NCBI GenBank assembly: GCA_965248935.1
Contig: OZ252214.1
Coordinates: 2,232,001-2,296,000 of the forward strand
DNA from: G032773895 sp965248935
GTDB taxonomy: Bacteria; Pseudomonadota; Gammaproteobacteria; Pseudomonadales; Cellvibrionaceae
Reading direction: 5' to 3'
DNA: 64,000 nucleotides
Every line of letters begins with the position of its first letter. The stretch's first letter is position 1. Both the position numbers and the translations under genes were made by a program. The notes under the pieces were generated by a model. That model saw only the letters and a list, made by a program, of their open reading frames with translations, searched no databases and was not told the origin of the DNA. Of this stretch, positions 17,165 to 27,015 are shown one piece after another.

Positions 17165-18613
17165 TTATTTTCGCCAAAAAGCGGGGGTGAAGAGTACAAG
17201 TAAGGTAAATACTTCCAGCCGCCCCAGTAGCATGGTGAAACACAACAGCCATTTTGCCGATGAGGGAATATCTCCGTAATGAAATGCTACTTCTCCTAAG
17301 CCTGGACCTAAATTATTTAAGCAGGCACCAACGGCGGTAAAGGCGGTAACAAAGTCTAAACCTGTGGCAATCAACATAATGCAGATTGTGAGGTAGGCGA
17401 TGACATAAACGGCAAAGAACCCCCATACGGCTTCGACGATTCTGTCGGAAACGACTTTGGTGCCTATCTTAATTGGGATGGTGGCGCTGGGGTGAATCAG
17501 CCTGTGTATTTCTCTTAAACCCTGTTTGAAAATAAGCAAAATACGGATCATTTTAATTCCGCCACCTGTGGAGCCTGCGCAGCCACCCATAAAAGCGAAC
17601 ATAAAAATAAGGAAGGGCAAAAAACTTGGCCAAACGGAAAAATTGGTGACGCCAAAACCTGTTGTGGTCAGAATGGAAATCAGCTCAAAGCTGCCAAACA
17701 GCAGGGCTTTGTCCACGGGGTAGATGTTTGTTTTAAGTAGGTACCCAAGGGTGATGACCAGCCCGATAAAGATCATCCAAATATAAAACTTAAATTCTGG
17801 GTCGGCGAGGTAATGAGCGATTCCTTTTTCCCGCCAAGCAAAAAAATGAAGTGCAAAGTTTACCCCGGATATCACCATAAAAAACATGCAAACTAACAAA
17901 ATAGTGGGGTTATCAAAAAAGCCCATACTGGCGTCGTGTGTAGAGAAACCGCCAATGGCCACGGTTGAAAAAGCGTGGCAGATAGCATCAAAGGCGCTCA
18001 TGCCTGCTAACCAGTACCCCAGAGCGCAAGCGACCGTTAAGCTGAAGTAAATTAAAAACAGAGCTTTTGCCGTTTCTTTGATACGGGGTGTGAGCTTGCT
18101 GTCTTTGACTGGGCCAGGTGTCTCTGCCCGGTAAAGCTGCATACCACCAATACCCAGCATGGGCAGTACGGCAACGGCGATAACGATGATTCCTATTCCT
18201 CCTAACCACTGTAATTGTTGCCGGTAAAATAGGAGGGATTGCGGCAAGTGGTCCAGGCCGGTAAGTACGGTGGCCCCGGTAGTGGTAAGGCCCGATAGGG
18301 ATTCAAAAACAGCGTCAACAACGGTAAGCTGCGTGGCATCGGCAATAACAAAAGGCAGTGCCCCAAATAGAGCGAGGACAGACCAAAAAAGAGAAGTAAT
18401 GAGGAAGCCGTCTCGCGTTCTTAAATCTTGCTTTACTTTATACACTGGAAACCATGCCAACATTCCTGTGACAAAGCTAATGGCAAAAGCCAAAATAAAA
18501 CTGTCCGCCGCACCGTCTTCAAAATACAGAGAGACAATAATGGGGGGGGTCATAGTGAGGCTAAAAAGCGTCAGTAATACACCCAATACTTTAAAGATAA
18601 TGGCAAAGTGCAT
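17165..18613 (-). CDS. trkH: Trk potassium uptake system, membrane subunit TrkH
   Basis: Ion-conducting subunit of the Trk potassium transporter, gated by TrkA. The 482 residues hold about ten membrane helices and the four pore loops typical of the family, e.g. GLTTTGATVLTG, VAIGGFSTH, LTTTGFGVTNF and GACLNNLGPGLGEV, each with the filter glycine. It starts 2 bp after the trkA stop, so the genes form an operon. No anomalies were seen. Confidence 0.96.
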   Translation of the reverse strand: MHFAIIFKVLGVLLTLFSLTMTPPIIVSLYFEDGAADSFILAFAISFVTGMLAWFPVYKVKQDLRTRDGFLITSLFWSVLALFGALPFVIADATQLTVVDAVFESLSGLTTTGATVLTGLDHLPQSLLFYRQQLQWLGGIGIIVIAVAVLPMLGIGGMQLYRAETPGPVKDSKLTPRIKETAKALFLIYFSLTVACALGYWLAGMSAFDAICHAFSTVAIGGFSTHDASMGFFDNPTILLVCMFFMVISGVNFALHFFAWREKGIAHYLADPEFKFYIWMIFIGLVITLGYLLKTNIYPVDKALLFGSFELISILTTTGFGVTNFSVWPSFLPFLIFMFAFMGGCAGSTGGGIKMIRILLIFKQGLREIHRLIHPSATIPIKIGTKVVSDRIVEAVWGFFAVYVIAYLTICIMLIATGLDFVTAFTAVGACLNNLGPGLGEVAFHYGDIPSSAKWLLCFTMLLGRLEVFTLLVLFTPAFWRK

Positions 18614-18615
18614 AA

Positions 18616-20091
18616 TTAGAAAAACGTAAAGCCCACTTGGAATAGGCGCTCAATGTCTTGAATAAATTTTTTATTGATCACAAATAAGATCACATGGTCT
18701 CCAGATTCAATGATGACATCATCATGGGCAATGATGACTTGGTGCTGACTGTACTCATTGGATTTGTCTTTTTGTTTAATAACCCCTTTTGTTAACTCGG
18801 GAGTTCGAAGTATATCGGATGCGAGGAGGCCGCCTTCTTTGGTAACGTCTCGCACGATTGCACCAATGGTGGCACCTTCGGGTAGGTCGATATCTTCGAT
18901 GGCACGGCCCACAACCTTTGACGTTTTTTCATCGCCATGGGCAATAACTTCGATAGCTTCGGCGGCGCCTCTGCGAAGTGAGTGAACGTTTACTATGTCG
19001 CCACGTCTTACGTGGGTGAGCAGGCTACCTATAGTTGCCTGCTGTGGCGAGACGGCAATATCGATTTCGCCGCCCTGAACTAAATCGACATAGGCGGGGT
19101 TACTAATCAGAGTCAGTACTTTATGGGCGCCCATTTGTTTGGCGAGCATAGATGACATAATGTTGGCTTCATCAGAGTTTGTGACAGCCAAGAAAATATC
19201 GGTATCTTCAATATTTTCTTCAGAGAGAAGCTCCTGGTCCGAGGAGCTGCCCTGTAACACAATAGCGTGGTCGAGCTTTTCGGATAAAAAATCTGCACGT
19301 TCTTTATTAAGCTCAATGACTTTTACTGAATAATCTTTTTCCAGTTTTTTCGCCAATTGCCAGCCAATATTCCCGCCTCCGGCGATAATGATGCGTTTAT
19401 AAGGTCTATCTAAACGCCTTAATTCTTGCACTACAGCGCGAATATCCTGTTTCGCCGCGAGGAAAAACACTTCATCATCGGCTTCGATTGCTGTGGAGCC
19501 GGCGGGAGTAATCGCTCGATTACGCCGATAAATTGCCGCTACTCGCGTCTCTACATTGGGGATATGTTTACGTAAATAACGCAGTTGTTGCCCGACAAGT
19601 GGGCCACCATAATAGGCTTTTACAGCCACTAGCTGAACCAATCCATCGGCAAAGTCCAATACCTGAAGTGCGCCGGGTTGTTCAACTAGGCTAAACAAAT
19701 AATCGGATACGAGTTTTTCGGGGCTAATGATAAGGTCTACGGGTACGGCTTCCTTGCGGAAAAGGCCGTCGTAGGTGGCGTAAGCTTGGGAGCGTATTCG
19801 AGCGATTTTTGTGGGGGTGCGAAATAAACTGTGTGCGATTTGGCAGGCAACCATATTGATTTCATCAATGCCCGTTACCGCAATGAGAATGTCGGCATCT
19901 TCAATACCCGCTTGTAAAAGCACGTCTGGATGGGAGGCGTGGCCGGATACGACACCAATATCGTAGCGATCGCGCAATTCTCTCAGGCTGTTTTCGTCGG
20001 TATCAATCACCGTAATATCGTTCGCCTCGTGAGATAAGTTTCCCGCGAGCGCCCCGCCCACACGGCCTGCACCTAAAATAATAATCTTCAT
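18616..20091 (-). CDS. trkA: Trk potassium uptake system, NAD-binding regulator TrkA
   Basis: Cytosolic gating ring of TrkH. Two RCK repeats are visible, each opening with a Rossmann motif: MKIIILGAGRVGGALAGNL at residue 1 and RIIIAGGGNIGWQLAKKLE near 233. At 491 residues it is about 33 longer than typical TrkA (near 458). The excess is an insertion at about residues 415-450 in the last TrkA_C domain, between AIVRDV and QVIIAHDD, where family members run on directly. It lies 9 bp after rsmB. Confidence 0.95.
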   Translation of the reverse strand: MKIIILGAGRVGGALAGNLSHEANDITVIDTDENSLRELRDRYDIGVVSGHASHPDVLLQAGIEDADILIAVTGIDEINMVACQIAHSLFRTPTKIARIRSQAYATYDGLFRKEAVPVDLIISPEKLVSDYLFSLVEQPGALQVLDFADGLVQLVAVKAYYGGPLVGQQLRYLRKHIPNVETRVAAIYRRNRAITPAGSTAIEADDEVFFLAAKQDIRAVVQELRRLDRPYKRIIIAGGGNIGWQLAKKLEKDYSVKVIELNKERADFLSEKLDHAIVLQGSSSDQELLSEENIEDTDIFLAVTNSDEANIMSSMLAKQMGAHKVLTLISNPAYVDLVQGGEIDIAVSPQQATIGSLLTHVRRGDIVNVHSLRRGAAEAIEVIAHGDEKTSKVVGRAIEDIDLPEGATIGAIVRDVTKEGGLLASDILRTPELTKGVIKQKDKSNEYSQHQVIIAHDDVIIESGDHVILFVINKKFIQDIERLFQVGFTFF

Positions 20092-20100
20092 TGTTACAGC

Positions 20101-21453
20101 TTATTCGCCCTTTATTAAACGAGCATAGTAGAAGCCATCGTGACCGTTTACCTGTGGAAACAATTGTCGGCCCACGGGCCGCGATTCTCCCCAAGATGTT
20201 TCTTTTGCGAAGGGTAGCTCTGAAGCGTCCGCAGTATGATGAAGAAACTGCGCAACATTATTTTCGTTTTCTTGCGGTAGCAACGAGCAGGTTGCATACA
20301 GTAATACTCCCCCTGGCTTGAGCAGAGGCCATAGTCTGGACAGCAACTCAAGTTGTAGCTGGGCAAGCTTATCAAGATCATCCGGTCGGCGCAGTAGTTT
20401 TATATCCGGGTGTCGGCGGATTACGCCGGTTGCGGAGCAGGGAGCGTCCAGCAAAATTCGATCAAAGGGTATGTTGTCCCACCAGGTTGTTGTCTCGGTG
20501 GCGTCGGCGACCAAGCATTTTATATTGAGCTTATCGAGTTGGAGTCGCTCTAGGTTTTCCTTAACTCTCAACATGCGAGACTCTTCTAATTCAACTGAAG
20601 TGAGCTGTTTTAAGTCTGGGCAGTGTTCAAGGATATGCGATGTTTTCCCCCCAGGCGCACAGCAGGCATCTAAAACGCGCTGGCTGGGTTCTAAGTTTAA
20701 TAACGTTGCACAAAGCTGCGCGGCTTCATCTTGCACACTTGCTATACCAAGGTTAAACGCGGGCAGGTTAGGCAGATCAGAAGCGGACTCTAGCTTAATT
20801 CCACAATGAGAGTGCTCGCTTAAATTAGCGGCAATACCTTGGGCACGAAGTTGCTGTAAATACTCCTCGGAAGTGGCTTGCCGCTTATTTACACGGAGAT
20901 ACAATGGGGGTTTGCTATTGTTCGCGTGGAGTATCTCTTGCCACTGCTGTGGCCAATTCTTTTTTATTTTTCCAATTAGCCAGGATGGGTGTGAAAATTC
21001 AAATTGTTCGTCGCCTGTCAGGGTTTTTGCTAACACTTTATATTGGCGTTGATATGCCCGAAGTGTGGCGTTAACCAAAGATGTTGCCCAGGGTTTTTTT
21101 AGTTTTTTGGACGCGGAAACGGTTTCTGATATAGCTGCGTGGTCGGGTACACGCATTTCCCTAAGTTGATAGAGTCCAATAATCAAAAGTGCCTGTACAT
21201 CCGCATCCTTATTGCGTAAAGGTTTGGATAAAAGCTTGGAAAGTATGGCATTGAGAGAGTAATAATGCCTAAGCGAGCCAACGCACAGCTCTTGAAAAAA
21301 CCCTCTATCTTTTAACTCAAGGTTTTCTCTTCGATTTTCAAAGCCTGATCCTAACGAGCCTTTTTGCTGAATAATGGGCGCGAGTGTTTTTGCTGCGAGC
21401 GCTCGAAGGTTTGGGTTGTTACTGCTTTTTTCTTTTGTGTGTGGAGATACCAA
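20101..21453 (-). CDS. rsmB: 16S rRNA (cytosine-967-C5) methyltransferase RsmB
   Basis: SAM-dependent enzyme methylating C967 of 16S rRNA. An N-terminal NusB-like RNA-binding domain (about 10-140) is followed by the methyltransferase: SAM motif VLDACCAPGGKTSHIL, the PC motif LLDAPCSATGVIRRHPD, and the catalytic cysteine in YATCSLLPQEN. The start is taken as the TTG at 21453, preceded by AGGAAGAG and only one base after the fmt stop; another TTG at 21474, inside fmt, lacks a ribosome binding site. It is part of def-fmt-rsmB-trkA-trkH. Confidence 0.94.
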   Translation of the reverse strand: MVSPHTKEKSSNNPNLRALAAKTLAPIIQQKGSLGSGFENRRENLELKDRGFFQELCVGSLRHYYSLNAILSKLLSKPLRNKDADVQALLIIGLYQLREMRVPDHAAISETVSASKKLKKPWATSLVNATLRAYQRQYKVLAKTLTGDEQFEFSHPSWLIGKIKKNWPQQWQEILHANNSKPPLYLRVNKRQATSEEYLQQLRAQGIAANLSEHSHCGIKLESASDLPNLPAFNLGIASVQDEAAQLCATLLNLEPSQRVLDACCAPGGKTSHILEHCPDLKQLTSVELEESRMLRVKENLERLQLDKLNIKCLVADATETTTWWDNIPFDRILLDAPCSATGVIRRHPDIKLLRRPDDLDKLAQLQLELLSRLWPLLKPGGVLLYATCSLLPQENENNVAQFLHHTADASELPFAKETSWGESRPVGRQLFPQVNGHDGFYYARLIKGE

Positions 21454-21454
21454 A

Positions 21455-22426
21455 TTAGCTCTTCCTAAACACAAGCTGATTATCTAAAAGGTGGGCAAAA
21501 CCATTGAGAAACTGGTCTGCGGAGATTTTTGTTTTTCCAGGTAATTGCATATTCAGTAGTCGAATGGAGCCACTGCCACAAGAAACGATGAGCTTTCCAT
21601 CAATAGCTTGCACTTTTCCGGGGCGATTAGAGATATCTTCTGGGTAGAGTTCTGCCTTGTGAATACGTAAACGCTCTCCTTTCAATAATGTATAACAAAT
21701 AGGAAAAGGGTTAAATGCTCGAATTTTTCTCTCTATTGTTTTTGCAGGCAAACTCCAGTCTATTTCCGCCTCATGTTTTTCTATCTTTTTGGCATACTGG
21801 AACTCGGTGCCTTTATAATCATTCGTTTGTTTTTTAGGTGCCGCCTTGCCAGAAGATATTTGTTCAAGTGCTGTTATAAGTGCCGGAGGGCCAATACCAC
21901 AGAGCTTATTGTGAAGTGTTGAAGATGTATCTGACTTGCTAATGGGGCAGGTTGCTTCCAGTAACATATCGCCGGTATCTAGGCCAATATCCATCTGCAT
22001 AATAGTGACACCCGTTTCAGTGTCGCCATATTCAATCGCCCTTTGGATTGGTGCGGCGCCTCGCCATTTGGGCAAAATGGAACCGTGTACATTAATACAC
22101 CCGAGTCTTGGTATATCCAGCACAACTTGGGGAAGTAGCAGCCCGTAGGCAACCACCAGCATAATGTCGGCATTGAACTTGGCGAGAATCTGTTGCGCCT
22201 CTTCATTTTTTAATGAAACAGGTTGGCAAATAGGAATATCGTGCTTTAGCGCCAGAGTTTTAACAGGGCTTGGCGTGAGTTTTTTGCCTCTGCCTGAAGG
22301 TCTATCTGGTTGAGTATATACCGCCACGATATCGTGGTTTGTCTTCACAAGTAATGCTTGAAGATGAATTGCGGCAAATTCTGGGGTACCAGCAAAAACA
22401 ACTTTAAGCTGAGAAATATCGTTCAT
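21455..22426 (-). CDS. fmt: Methionyl-tRNA formyltransferase
   Basis: Formylates initiator Met-tRNA using 10-formyltetrahydrofolate. The active-site block NVHGSILPKWRGAAPIQRAI is present with Asn and His, and the catalytic Asp lies in IGLDTGDML. The 323 residues include the C-terminal OB-like domain that contacts tRNA. It is in the def-fmt-rsmB operon; rsmB probably starts one base after its stop. Confidence 0.97.
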   Translation of the reverse strand: MNDISQLKVVFAGTPEFAAIHLQALLVKTNHDIVAVYTQPDRPSGRGKKLTPSPVKTLALKHDIPICQPVSLKNEEAQQILAKFNADIMLVVAYGLLLPQVVLDIPRLGCINVHGSILPKWRGAAPIQRAIEYGDTETGVTIMQMDIGLDTGDMLLEATCPISKSDTSSTLHNKLCGIGPPALITALEQISSGKAAPKKQTNDYKGTEFQYAKKIEKHEAEIDWSLPAKTIERKIRAFNPFPICYTLLKGERLRIHKAELYPEDISNRPGKVQAIDGKLIVSCGSGSIRLLNMQLPGKTKISADQFLNGFAHLLDNQLVFRKS

Positions 22427-22475
22427 TACTACCTACTTGAAATTTGAGCTTAATTAGATACTACTTACATAATAC

Positions 22476-22988
22476 CTAGGATCTTTCCGTTATTTTATGC
22501 TGTTTTTCGAGTTTTTTTCGAATTCTTGTCCGTTTGATATTGGATATATAGTCAACAAATAGCTTACCTTCCAGGTGATCCGCTTCATGTTGAATACATA
22601 CAGCGAGCAAACCTTCCGGTTCTATGGTGAATTTTTCCCCATCTCTTCCTAAGGCTGTGGCTCGAATGTGGCGAGGTCGCGTTATTTCCTCGTAAAAACC
22701 TGGAACGGATAGGCAGCCTTCCTCATAGTCATAGTGTTCTTCATCCAGGATCTCGATTTCTGGGTTGATAAAGACAAGCGGTTCATTTTTTTCTTCGCTA
22801 ATGTCGATAACAACGATGCGTCTGTGGATATTGACTTGGGTTGCCGCCAAGCCAATGCCGGGGGCGCTGTACATAGTCTCGAACATATCGTCGATAATTT
22901 TTCGAACAGAGTCGTCCACCTTAGTTACAGGTTTAGCCACTGTACGTAATTTGGGGTCGGGGAACTCTAAAATGGGTAATAATGCCAT
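22476..22988 (-). CDS. def: Peptide deformylase
   Basis: Metalloenzyme that removes the formyl group from new proteins. All three motifs are present: GIGLAATQV, EGCLSVP, and QHEADHLEG (the HExxH metal site). The 170-residue length is that of type I deformylases. It heads the operon with fmt, its biochemical partner, and is divergent from the LysM gene. Confidence 0.97.
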   Translation of the reverse strand: MALLPILEFPDPKLRTVAKPVTKVDDSVRKIIDDMFETMYSAPGIGLAATQVNIHRRIVVIDISEEKNEPLVFINPEIEILDEEHYDYEEGCLSVPGFYEEITRPRHIRATALGRDGEKFTIEPEGLLAVCIQHEADHLEGKLFVDYISNIKRTRIRKKLEKQHKITERS

Positions 22989-23186
22989 AGGGGAAATCTA
23001 ATTCTGTGACTGATTTATCTCGATTGATGGACAAACCTATAGTAACTAGCTAAGTATCGCTGCTAACATTATGATCATACAGCAGTTATACTCAAAATCT
23101 TAGATTAGTTCGAGGCTCCAGCAAGTGGTTTCTGAGCTATTATAACGGTTATACGCCCTAAGTCTGAACTTAACAGGAACCAGGCA

Positions 23187-24212
23187 ATGAAAAATTTCCT
23201 AACAGGCATAGTTATCCTTTTATTATCAACCCTGCTTTTTGCGGATGAGGCCCGTTTTAGAAACGACGTCCCAGATACACATACGGTTGAAAAAGGGGAC
23301 ACCCTCTGGGATATATCCGCCTACTTCTTGGAAAACCCCTGGATGTGGCCAGAAATATGGCATGTGAATACGCAGATCGAAAATCCACACCTTATTTATC
23401 CTGGTGATTTAATTCGTCTAATTCACATAGATGGCCAACAACGCTTAACGTTAGAGCGTTCTTCTGGTGGACGAACCTTTAAGTTAAGCCCGAAGGTTCG
23501 AGAGCTAACAGGCGATGAGGCAATTGACACTATTCCGCTTGAAAGAGTCAACAGCTTTCTTTCCCGCAGCCGTGTTGTTGACCCGAAAGATCTTAAAAAA
23601 GCGGCATACGTTGTGTCCGGTGCGGATAAACACCTTATTGTTGGGGCCGGTGATAAGCTATATGCCCGAGGGAGTTTTGGCACCAGCGCAACGGTGTATG
23701 GCATATATCGAAGTGGTGATAAATACAAAGACCCAGAAACGGATGAAACTTTGGGGGTGCAGGCACTGGATATTGGCACCGTTGCTCTAGAGGCGGTGCA
23801 AGGTGAAGTTGGCACCTTCGAGGTTACTCGAACCACGGAAGAAATTCGAATTGGTGATCGGTTACTACGCCAAGAAGAGCGCCCTATTGATTCAACTTTT
23901 TACCCCTCTCCTCCGGCTAGCTCAATCCAAGGTGTGATTTTGGCTGTGGAAGGTGGAGTGAGCCAAGTGGGTAAAATGGACGTTGTCGTGATAAACCGGG
24001 GTAAAAGAGAAGCCGTTGTTCCTGGTAATGTCATGGCAGTATATCGACGTGGTGGAAGAATTCGTGACCGAGTCTCTGGGGGTACGGTTCAATTACCCGA
24101 TGAAAAAGCGGGCTTATTGATGGTATTTAAGGTGTTTGACAAAGTGAGCTTCGGTCTTATTTTGGAGGCTTCACAAGGGTTAAAAGTGGGTGATAAAGTT
24201 CAAAACCCCTAA
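23187..24212 (+). CDS. LysM-domain exported protein
   Basis: 341 residues with a signal peptide (MKNFLTGIVILLLSTLLFA) and a LysM domain at about residues 30-75 (HTVEKGDTLWDISAYFLENPWMW), which binds peptidoglycan. The remaining 260 residues are a conserved but uncharacterised beta-rich region. The same gene is commonly found between def and dprA in gammaproteobacteria. Its role is probably envelope-related and is not otherwise known. Confidence 0.9.
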   Translation: MKNFLTGIVILLLSTLLFADEARFRNDVPDTHTVEKGDTLWDISAYFLENPWMWPEIWHVNTQIENPHLIYPGDLIRLIHIDGQQRLTLERSSGGRTFKLSPKVRELTGDEAIDTIPLERVNSFLSRSRVVDPKDLKKAAYVVSGADKHLIVGAGDKLYARGSFGTSATVYGIYRSGDKYKDPETDETLGVQALDIGTVALEAVQGEVGTFEVTRTTEEIRIGDRLLRQEERPIDSTFYPSPPASSIQGVILAVEGGVSQVGKMDVVVINRGKREAVVPGNVMAVYRRGGRIRDRVSGGTVQLPDEKAGLLMVFKVFDKVSFGLILEASQGLKVGDKVQNP

Positions 24213-24419
24213 GATTGTTGTTATCAAACTAGCTTAAGGCTTAAGTCGTTGAAAAAACTAGAAAATATAGGCGCCACTTTTTGTGAACTAATTAATAAAA
24301 AAGCGTATTTATTCATTTGGTTTTGATTAGAATGTGAACTGTAACGAGATGTTTCCACCAAGAACATGAATACTTATTTTTACTAAAACATATAACTTCT
24401 GACGTTCAAGGATGACATT

Positions 24420-25583
24420 ATGCTCAACTCGATAGAACAGTTACTTTTCTTCCAGAGGCTTCCCTCTGTAGGAACGGCGACTTACTGGAAAGTACTGGAT
24501 TATCTTCCTGGGCTTCACGTCCTTTTTAAATCATCAGCTTATACGTTACGAACCCTTCTTCCTCCCGAGGCTGTTGAAGCCATTATGGATTTCCGAGTTC
24601 AGGGCGAAAATAATGCGGTCATGAAGAAAGTTCGCCAAGATTTAGAATGGCTAGAGCAGAACAACGCACAGGTTATTGATGCCAGCAGTGAATTCTATCC
24701 AGAGTTATTGAGAGAAACCAAAAAAGCGCCACCACTTTTATACGTACTCGGCGATGTGACTTGTCTCTCGTTTCCTCAAATTGCGGTCGTAGGTACACGC
24801 AACCCTACCCCCGGGGGAAAGAGCGCAGCCCTGGATTTCTCAGCGGAATTAGCGAGAAGTGGGTTTACCATTACCAGTGGCTTAGCCTTAGGTATAGATA
24901 CTGCCGCCCATACTGGAGCAGTGAGTGTGAATGGCAGGTCCATCGCTGTTTTAGGCACGGGGGTTGACAGAATATACCCAAATCGAAATAGAGAACTTGT
25001 CGAAAAAATACTTTCCAGTGGAGGTGCGATAGTCAGTGAATTTCCAATAGGCACCGAGCCTCTCCCTCAGAATTTTCCTCAGCGGAACCGAATTATTAGC
25101 GGCCTTAGCTACGGGACTTTTGTTGTGGAAGCGGCGGTTAAAAGCGGTTCTCTTATTACCGCTAGGTATGCTGTCCAGCAAAATAGAGAAGTCTTTGCTC
25201 TTCCTGGTTCTATCCACAACCCGCTAACGAAAGGCTGTCACCGGCTAATAAAAGAAGGCGCGAAGTTGGTGGATACGGCTAAAGATATTACAGAAGAGCT
25301 TAAAGGGTTTCTTTCGATGAGTTGGGAGCAGTTGGATTTGGCTAGCGAAGTCACACGAGTGCAGATCGCAAATGAATTGGTGACAACAGAATCAGAAGAA
25401 ATTTTGTTGGAAAACCTAGGGTTTGAAGCGACAACAGTAGACACACTTGTAGAGCGCACAAAACTGCCGGTGGGAGATGTTATGTCGTGTCTTTTAACAA
25501 TGGAATTGAAAGGGTTAGTCGCCAACTCAGGCTCAGGGTATATAAGGCTTTCCACGGCAAATGACCATATTAGACATGCTTAA
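24420..25583 (+). CDS. dprA: DNA-processing protein DprA (Smf)
   Basis: Cytosolic protein that loads RecA on incoming single-stranded DNA during natural transformation. The Rossmann-like core is clear: AVVGTRNPTPGGKSAALDF, SGLALGIDTAAHTGAV, VLGTGVDRIYPNRN and FPQRNRIISGLS. A winged-helix-like C-terminal domain follows from about residue 315. The length of 387 is normal. The end of the window holds comM, another transformation-linked gene, but no uptake pilus genes are seen. Confidence 0.95.
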   Translation: MLNSIEQLLFFQRLPSVGTATYWKVLDYLPGLHVLFKSSAYTLRTLLPPEAVEAIMDFRVQGENNAVMKKVRQDLEWLEQNNAQVIDASSEFYPELLRETKKAPPLLYVLGDVTCLSFPQIAVVGTRNPTPGGKSAALDFSAELARSGFTITSGLALGIDTAAHTGAVSVNGRSIAVLGTGVDRIYPNRNRELVEKILSSGGAIVSEFPIGTEPLPQNFPQRNRIISGLSYGTFVVEAAVKSGSLITARYAVQQNREVFALPGSIHNPLTKGCHRLIKEGAKLVDTAKDITEELKGFLSMSWEQLDLASEVTRVQIANELVTTESEEILLENLGFEATTVDTLVERTKLPVGDVMSCLLTMELKGLVANSGSGYIRLSTANDHIRHA

Positions 25584-25713
25584 GTAGGTATTTACATCAA
25601 AAAAAACAGGGCTGAAATAGCCTAAATCTTGTACTTTTTATCGAATTGGGGTAATTTCCCTTCTCCTTGTGCTGTAGGTCTCTCCTACAGATTATCGATT
25701 TTTAACCATTAAA

Positions 25714-25751
25714 GGCTGATACGCTAAAGCGGATCAGCTTTTTAGTTTTTT
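25714..25751 (+). terminator. Rho-independent terminator
   Basis: GCTGAT-ACGCTAAAGCGG-ATCAGC hairpin followed by TTTTT, AG and a further T run; ends dprA transcription ahead of purE. Confidence 0.75.
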
Positions 25752-25797
25752 TTATTAATGGCTTTTTTAGGCCAGTAAAATGTATTGGAGTAAATAA

Positions 25798-26304
25798 ATG
25801 AGCGAACCGTTTGTTGCTATTTTGATGGGGTCTGATTCCGACCTTCCAGTGATGCAAGCGTCATTTGATATTTTAAAAAAGCTTGGTATTCCCTTTGAGG
25901 CAAAAGTGACATCAGCCCATCGAACTCCTCAAGCGACCCATGACTATGTGACCGATGCCGATAAACGTGGTTGTGCGGTTTTTATTTGTGCAGCGGGTAT
26001 GGCTGCTCATCTAGCGGGTGCCGTCTCTGCTACCACGCTTAAGCCCGTTATTGGTGTGCCTATTAACAGCTCATTAGATGGTTTGGATGCATTGCTTTCA
26101 ACTGTACAAATGCCGGGCGGTATTCCCGTTGCAACCGTTGCTATTGGTAAAGCGGGTGCAAAAAATGCCGCTTACCTAGCGGCACAAATTATGGGTGTTG
26201 CCGACCCTGAAATGCATCAAAAATTGGTTAATGAGCGTGCCGAAAACGCAAAAGCCGTATTGGCAAAGGATGCAGCCCTTCAGCAGCAACTTGCTGATCA
26301 GTAA
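25798..26304 (+). CDS. purE: N5-carboxyaminoimidazole ribonucleotide mutase (class I PurE)
   Basis: Converts N5-CAIR to CAIR in purine synthesis. The motifs MGSDSDLPVM at the N-terminus and TSAHRTP, with its catalytic His, identify class I PurE. The length of 168 fits. The usual partner purK is not next to it; tsaC follows after 26 bp. Confidence 0.96.
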   Translation: MSEPFVAILMGSDSDLPVMQASFDILKKLGIPFEAKVTSAHRTPQATHDYVTDADKRGCAVFICAAGMAAHLAGAVSATTLKPVIGVPINSSLDGLDALLSTVQMPGGIPVATVAIGKAGAKNAAYLAAQIMGVADPEMHQKLVNERAENAKAVLAKDAALQQQLADQ

Positions 26305-26330
26305 GTACTTGCTTCCTTTGAGAGAGCCTT

Positions 26331-26894
26331 ATGGACTGGCGTAGTAACCCTAAGATTGCCCTTTGCGTACAGGAGCTTTTCCGTGGCGGGGTTATTGCTT
26401 ACCCCACCGAAGCGGTATGGGGCCTGGGTTGTGACCCCTTTAGCGAGAGCGCAGTCCAGAGACTTCTTGAACTAAAGGGCCGCCCTGTTAGCAAAGGGTT
26501 GATACTTGTTGCTGGAGAAATAGAGCAATTAGACTTCTTACTCGAAGGGCTTCCAAGTGGGCAGTTAAACAAACTTAAGGGTAGCTGGCCGGGTCATACC
26601 ACCTGGCTTGTTCCTCACCACAACAGAGTTTCTTCCTGTATCTTTGGGCGTTTTGATACCGTTGCTGTGCGTATTTCCCGTCACCCAATTATTCAGGCCC
26701 TCTGCTCCCGTTTCGGTGGGCCAATAGTATCCACCTCGGCAAACCTACAGGGTATGCGCCCAGCTATGTCGGCTATGTCGGCTAGGCGCTATTTTTTAAA
26801 GAGTGGCATTCTATTTTGCCCTGGCCGTTTGGGTGACCGCTCCTCCCCCTCTGTAATCAAAGACCTCAAAACAAACCGTATAATCCGAGCATAA
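26331..26894 (+). CDS. tsaC: L-threonylcarbamoyladenylate synthase, TsaC type
   Basis: YrdC-domain enzyme that makes threonylcarbamoyl-AMP for the t6A37 modification of ANN-decoding tRNAs. The signature GGVIAYPTEAVWGLGCDP, the nucleotide-binding KGRPVSKGLI and STSAN are present. The 187-residue length is that of TsaC rather than the longer Sua5. A short internal repeat (AMSAMSA) near residue 145 comes from a tandem 9-bp duplication. Confidence 0.95.
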   Translation: MDWRSNPKIALCVQELFRGGVIAYPTEAVWGLGCDPFSESAVQRLLELKGRPVSKGLILVAGEIEQLDFLLEGLPSGQLNKLKGSWPGHTTWLVPHHNRVSSCIFGRFDTVAVRISRHPIIQALCSRFGGPIVSTSANLQGMRPAMSAMSARRYFLKSGILFCPGRLGDRSSPSVIKDLKTNRIIRA

Positions 26895-27015
26895 AAATCA
26901 AATACCAATAAGCTTAGCTTGCGTCTATTTTTACCTCCTTGTTCTAGGTTTACCCCTTTGCGCTTTGCCAAGGTACAATAACGCCCCGAGTTTTATCTTA
27001 AGTATAGGAACCTTC

